Of a stretch of DNA of 8,591 nt, positions 5,552 to 8,591 are shown one piece after another; position 1 is the stretch's first letter, and each line of letters begins with the position of its first letter. The stretch comes from an uncultured Eubacteriales bacterium (GTDB lineage: Bacteria > Bacillota > Clostridia > Oscillospirales > Oscillospiraceae): assembly GCA_900554705.1 (NCBI GenBank), contig USIH01000093.1, positions 1 to 8,591 on the forward strand, written 5' to 3'. The notes beneath the pieces were generated by a model, which was given only the letters and a program-made list of their open reading frames with translations, ran no database searches and was not told where the DNA came from. Position numbers and translations under genes: made by a program.

Positions 5552-7035
5552 AACGCGACGCCTTCACCCGTGTGACACACTGGCTGTGCTGCATCTATCT
5601 TCTGCTGCTATCCAGCGTCTTTCTGCTTGCCATACCGAAGGGGTATTACGGGCTGGTCGCGCTGAAGTACCGGCTGTTTCTGATCCTGAGCTGCGCGCTG
5701 ACCGGTTCCGTTGCTCTGCTTGACCTCGCGCGCCTGTTTCTCAAGCGTCTGCGTCCCTCAAAGCCCGACTGGTTCACGGTGCTCTGCCTTTCCTACGTGC
5801 TCTTCACCGGTCTTTCCGCCCTGCTGTCGGACTACGACGGCGTTTGGCTCGGCAACGGGCGCAAGGACGGCTTTGTTACGATCCTGCTCTATGTCTCCGT
5901 CTGCCTGACGCTGCGGCGGCACTATCGCCCGCGCAGAGCGGAGCTTATCGTGTTCTGCGCCGCCTGCTGCGCCTTTTGCCTCTTGGGGCTTGCGCAGCTT
6001 GCGGGGAAGAACCCCTTCGGCATCTACGCGGCGGGAACGGATTTCTACCTCGCGCGCGGCGGCAGCGGCACCTTTCTTGCAACGCTCGGCAACTGCGACA
6101 CCTGCGCGACACTGCTCAGCGTCGGCATGGGCGTTTCCTTTGCCACTGTGCTGCGACGCAAGAGCGTCTTCGGGTGGCTGTGCCTCTTTCCGCTCTTTCT
6201 TTGCACCTACTTTGCCTTTTCGCTCGGCGTTGAAGCGGCTTACGTGGCGCTGATCGCCGTGGTGCTGATCCCGCTATGGCTCTTGGCGGGCGACAGCAAG
6301 GGCATTTGCGCGCTTCCTGCGGCATACAGCGTCATCTGCCTTGCAATGGGCTGCTCGCTCACGCTGACCTTCTCCCGCTATGGCAATCAGTTTTCCTTTT
6401 CCCTTCCGGCGCTGCTCCTGTTTGCCATGGCGCTGCTTCTCGGCTGTGCCTCGGTCTGGCTCTGCCGCCGTCCGCCCAAGGTCGCGGAGGGTCGCCTACG
6501 CACCGCTCTGCTGCTGCTCACGCTGTTTTTGATCGTTCTGGCGCTTGCGCTGCTCTATTTCTGCAAAAACCTTCCGAGCGGCTTTCTGTCGGAAGGGCAT
6601 AATATTCTGCACGGCAAGGTCAACGCATCCTACGGCTCGGATCGCATCGGGATCTGGCGCGCCGTCTGGAAGAAAATTCAGGAGAAACCCTTCTTCGGCG
6701 GCGGCCCCGATACCCTCGCCGCGCGCGGCTGCTATTTTGTCCGGCAGCAGGGCTACACGTACTATCTCGACGCGGCGCACAGTGAGCCGCTCAACATTTG
6801 GGTCAATCAGGGCGTTTTCGCTCTTCTGGCCTACCTTGGCTTGATCGTTCTCACCTTCCGCACCGCGATCAAAAAGCGGACGGCAGCCGCGCTCGTCGCG
6901 GGCTGCGGTGTGCTTGCCTATTTTGCCCAGTCCTGTTTTTCCATTTCCATGCCGATGATCACGCCCTTCCTCTGGGCGCTGATCGCCGTCGTAAATTCGC
7001 AACATCAGCCCCTTGCGAAATGTCGCTCCAAGTAA
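5548..7035 (+). CDS. O-antigen ligase (WaaL/Wzy_C)-type polytopic membrane protein
   Basis: A 495-residue, very hydrophobic protein with about 10-12 membrane segments, for example near 12-30, 36-60, 78-92, 107-121 and 131-151. The large outside loop, roughly 345-415, carries the Wzy_C pattern: 'DRIGIWRAVWKKIQEKPFFG' begins at D365 and includes R366, GGGPDTL follows it, and H411 lies in AHSEPLNIW. Members of this family join or polymerise undecaprenyl-linked sugars on the outer face of the membrane, using an arginine and a histidine in this loop. In a Gram-positive host the product would be a cell-wall glycopolymer, exopolysaccharide or protein glycan, not lipopolysaccharide. No glycosyltransferase gene adjoins it, so the substrate is open. 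The ATG overlaps the reductase stop (ATGA at 5548-5551), with GGAAAGG at 5534-5540. No terminator follows; a new promoter lies across its 3' end. Confidence 0.85.
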   Translation: MKRDAFTRVTHWLCCIYLLLLSSVFLLAIPKGYYGLVALKYRLFLILSCALTGSVALLDLARLFLKRLRPSKPDWFTVLCLSYVLFTGLSALLSDYDGVWLGNGRKDGFVTILLYVSVCLTLRRHYRPRRAELIVFCAACCAFCLLGLAQLAGKNPFGIYAAGTDFYLARGGSGTFLATLGNCDTCATLLSVGMGVSFATVLRRKSVFGWLCLFPLFLCTYFAFSLGVEAAYVALIAVVLIPLWLLAGDSKGICALPAAYSVICLAMGCSLTLTFSRYGNQFSFSLPALLLFAMALLLGCASVWLCRRPPKVAEGRLRTALLLLTLFLIVLALALLYFCKNLPSGFLSEGHNILHGKVNASYGSDRIGIWRAVWKKIQEKPFFGGGPDTLAARGCYFVRQQGYTYYLDAAHSEPLNIWVNQGVFALLAYLGLIVLTFRTAIKKRTAAALVAGCGVLAYFAQSCFSISMPMITPFLWALIAVVNSQHQPLAKCRSK

Positions 7036-7041
7036 TATAAT
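7013..7041 (+). promoter_or_regulatory. Sigma-A type promoter for the zinc-ribbon gene
   Basis: TTGCGA at 7013-7018, a 17-base spacer and a consensus TATAAT at 7036-7041 predict a start near 7048. This gives a short leader containing the AAGGAG ribosome binding site. The -35 box lies inside the last codons of the ligase-like gene, so the zinc-ribbon gene can be expressed apart from the upstream operon, although read-through is also likely. Confidence 0.72.
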
Positions 7042-7072
7042 CGTACTATCTGGAATAAGGAGAGTAACTGTT

Positions 7073-8302
7073 ATGTTCTGTAATCACTGCGGCGCACAGA
7101 TCCCTGACAACAGCGTTTTCTGCCGCTCCTGCGGCGGAAAAGTCGAACGCAACGACATTCCGCAACACACCGAACCTACGCAATTTTCGCAAAATGAGCA
7201 GCCCGCCTCGCAGCCGTCCGAGCCGTATGTCTCGCCCTACACGCAGGCTCCCGCGCAGCCTTCCTCCAACACGCAGTCTTCGCTTGCCGCGCAGGCAAAG
7301 GACGTCCGGTTCTGCAATAGCTGCGGTGCACAGCTTCCTGAGGGTGCCATGTTCTGCCGCTCCTGCGGCGCAAGGGCGGCAGACCCCTACGCACAGAAGC
7401 GTCAGCCCGTCTATCCCACGACGCCTTCGCAGCCGACAGCAAAGCGCACACCGCCCTCTTGCGGCGTCAAGGCCGCGACCGTGATCCTGTGCATTTTCTG
7501 CGCGCTCTTTGTCCTGCTGTCCAGCAGTCTTGGCATTCTGCGCTCCACGCTTTCTGAAAAACGCTTTGTGGACGATTTTACGAAAATCGACCTTAACGAC
7601 GTTGAGATCAAAAAGAACGGCGAAGACCTCAGCCTCGCCGAGTACATCTACGACAACTGCGACAAGCAGAGCATCCGCGACTACGGCCTGACGCCGGACA
7701 ACATCGCGCAGATCATCGAAAAGAGCGACGCAAATCAGCTCCTTGGCGACGCGCTTGCCCGCTACAGCGCCTATTTCATCGGCGGCAAGGCGCTCGACGC
7801 GCTCACTGTCGACGAGATCATGGAGTACATCTACGACAACGAAGGTCTGATCTATCGGGAGACCGGCTACCGGATGACAAACGCCGACTACCGCGAGATC
7901 CAAAACACGCTGGATAACGGCGTTGGAAAATACCTGAGCAAGCGCGGTATGGAGCGCGAGCTGGGCGTCAGCCCCGCCGTCGTGCACTATCCGCTCTCTT
8001 CGGCGACGCACATCGTCTGCATTCTGCTTGCCGTCGCGCTCTTCGTCCTTGTCCTTGTGCTAAACCGCAAGAACCTCCCTGCCGCGCTCCCCGGCGTCGG
8101 CATTATGGGCATCGTGATCGGTGCGCTGTATCTACTGCTTCTGATCGCGGGCGTCGTTGCGATACTGGTCTTCCACAGCTCGCTTCTGAATTTCTTCCTA
8201 CAGCCCCTCACCCTCGGCTCCGGCATCCGCGCCGCAGTCTGGCTCGTTATCTGCATTCCGCTGACCATCTTTACCTGCAAGGCAAAGAAGAAAGCGGCAT
8301 AA
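7073..8302 (+). CDS. Double zinc-ribbon, four-segment membrane protein of unknown function
   Basis: 409 residues. Two short zinc ribbons with CxxC...CxxC spacing stand at the N terminus: C3/C6 with C17/C20, and C81/C84 with C95/C98. They are separated by a low-complexity P/Q/S-rich linker (about 26-76), and a second such linker (103-128) leads to the membrane. Hydrophobic segments lie at about 135-156, 313-331, 342-367 and 385-401. Residues 157-308 form a polar domain, probably outside the cell, in which the hexapeptide EYIYDN occurs twice (190-195 and 251-256). The C terminus is basic (KAKKKAA), as expected for a cytoplasmic end. Zinc-ribbon plus membrane proteins are common and poorly characterised in Clostridia, and I cannot name a function. 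I chose the ATG at 7073 because AAGGAG (7057-7062) precedes it and the first ribbon starts at once. An in-frame start at 7013 would lie upstream of the predicted transcript start. Confidence 0.85.
   Translation: MFCNHCGAQIPDNSVFCRSCGGKVERNDIPQHTEPTQFSQNEQPASQPSEPYVSPYTQAPAQPSSNTQSSLAAQAKDVRFCNSCGAQLPEGAMFCRSCGARAADPYAQKRQPVYPTTPSQPTAKRTPPSCGVKAATVILCIFCALFVLLSSSLGILRSTLSEKRFVDDFTKIDLNDVEIKKNGEDLSLAEYIYDNCDKQSIRDYGLTPDNIAQIIEKSDANQLLGDALARYSAYFIGGKALDALTVDEIMEYIYDNEGLIYRETGYRMTNADYREIQNTLDNGVGKYLSKRGMERELGVSPAVVHYPLSSATHIVCILLAVALFVLVLVLNRKNLPAALPGVGIMGIVIGALYLLLLIAGVVAILVFHSSLLNFFLQPLTLGSGIRAAVWLVICIPLTIFTCKAKKKAA
7118..7370 (+). repeat. Pair of 19-base direct repeats encoding the second half of each zinc ribbon
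   Basis: TTCTGCCGCTCCTGCGGCG occurs at 7118-7136 and again, identically, at 7352-7370. Each copy encodes FCRSCG, the second cysteine pair of a ribbon. Identity at the third codon positions suggests a recent duplication or gene conversion of the ribbon module. Confidence 0.8.
7640..7840 (+). repeat. Pair of 18-base direct repeats in the polar domain
   Basis: GAGTACATCTACGACAAC occurs identically at 7640-7657 and 7823-7840 and encodes EYIYDN both times, 61 residues apart. The following residues are only loosely similar (a GLTPDNIAQI stretch against a RMTNADYREI stretch), so this may mark an old internal duplication with one conserved core. Confidence 0.75.
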
Positions 8303-8314
8303 AAGGAGTATTCC

Positions 8315-8591
8315 ATGTCCGAACTTTTGATTTCCAACCTTTCCGCGCTTGTCACCTGCAATGACGCGGACGAGGTATTGCAGGGCGTTGACCTGCTCTG
8401 CAAGGACGGCGTGATCGCCGCCATCGGCAAGAACCTGCCGCACGAGAGCGCAACGGTGATCGACGGCACGCACCTTCTGTGCTACCCTGGTCTGATCAAC
8501 ACGCACCACCACCTCTACCAGCAGTTTTCCCGCAATCTGCCGCAGGTGCAGAACATGGAGCTGTTCGACTGGCTCAAGACGCTCTATGGGA
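8315..8591 (+). CDS. Amidohydrolase, 8-oxoguanine deaminase/AtzB type, 3' end outside window
   Basis: The first 92 residues of a metal-dependent hydrolase of the amidohydrolase superfamily. The N-terminal beta-sandwich segment (about 1-57) includes 'CKDGVIAAIG', followed by the metal-binding entry 'PGLINTHHHLYQQF' (58-71), where H64 and H66 form the HxH pair. The segment 'ELFDWLKTLYG' (82-92) strongly recalls 8-oxoguanine deaminases and hydroxyatrazine-type aminohydrolases, which deaminate purine or triazine rings. The specificity and the remaining metal ligands lie beyond the window, so only the superfamily is secure. The gene starts 12 bases after the zinc-ribbon stop, with AAGGAG at 8303-8308 six bases before the ATG, so it is probably transcribed from the same promoter. 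A functional link between the two is not evident. Confidence 0.85.
   Translation, partial: MSELLISNLSALVTCNDADEVLQGVDLLCKDGVIAAIGKNLPHESATVIDGTHLLCYPGLINTHHHLYQQFSRNLPQVQNMELFDWLKTLYG

Noticed and set aside
7013..7072. Upstream in-frame start (7013) for the zinc-ribbon gene
   Set aside because: It lies within the promoter and before the predicted transcript start. The ATG at 7073 has AAGGAG at good spacing and begins directly with the first ribbon.
7036..7072. Possible terminator between the ligase-like gene and the zinc-ribbon gene
   Set aside because: No stem of useful length followed by a T-tract is present. The short AT-rich gap is explained by the -10 box and the ribosome binding site.
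7046..8011. Open frame of 321 codons on the minus strand, antisense to the zinc-ribbon gene
   Set aside because: It has no recognisable domain and lies antisense to a gene with its own promoter, ribosome binding site, zinc ribbons and membrane segments. Its composition is Arg/Ala/Val-biased.

Overview
The window is GC-rich, tightly packed bacterial DNA. It most likely comes from a spore-forming, probably anaerobic Clostridia (Oscillospirales/Ruminococcaceae-like) chromosome. The evidence is a ytfI/ytfJ (GerW) sporulation pair, Shine-Dalgarno-rich gene starts, promoters of the vegetative sigma-A type, an oxygen-sensitive-looking ferredoxin-type aldo/keto reductase, and a TetM-like translation GTPase of a kind I associate with gut Firmicutes. 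No transposase, integrase, CRISPR array, tRNA or rRNA is visible. Gaps between genes are short (none above about 75 bases), and there is no gene-free stretch of 300 bases.

Layout. (1) Bases 1-744, plus strand: the 3' part of a DUF2953 (YtfI-like) gene overlaps by ATGA with a GerW/YtfJ-family sporulation gene. (2) Bases 751-781: a strong hairpin separates this pair from a convergent gene and serves as that gene's terminator. (3) Bases 788-1873, minus strand: a LOR/SDH (TIGR00300) family protein, related to the ornithine cyclodeaminase half of cyanobacterial ArgZ/AgrE. (4) Bases 1874-1946: an AT-rich divergent promoter region. It holds a good minus-strand promoter (TTGCAA, 17 bases, TATAAT) whose -10 and start site are covered by a 17-base palindrome that looks like an operator. 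(5) Bases 1947-7035, plus strand: three genes joined by ATGA stop/start overlaps. They encode a TetM/EF-G-like GTPase fused to a YacP/Rae1-like NYN ribonuclease domain, an aldo/keto reductase with two C-terminal 4Fe-4S motifs, and a polytopic O-antigen-ligase-type membrane protein. (6) From 7013 a new promoter, embedded in the end of the ligase-like gene, drives a double zinc-ribbon membrane protein (7073-8302). Twelve bases later comes the 5' part of an amidohydrolase of the 8-oxoguanine deaminase/AtzB type, cut by the window edge.

The most interesting item is the GTPase-nuclease fusion. Its front 630 residues have the five-domain architecture of TetM/EF-G, a factor that enters the ribosomal A site. 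Its back 160 residues closely resemble Rae1/YacP, which cuts mRNA in the A site in Bacillus. One polypeptide would therefore combine GTP-driven A-site entry with A-site mRNA cleavage. The loop that gives TetM its tetracycline-displacing activity is not conserved, so an automatic 'tetracycline resistance' label is probably wrong. The ribosome-associated role is inference and has not been tested here.
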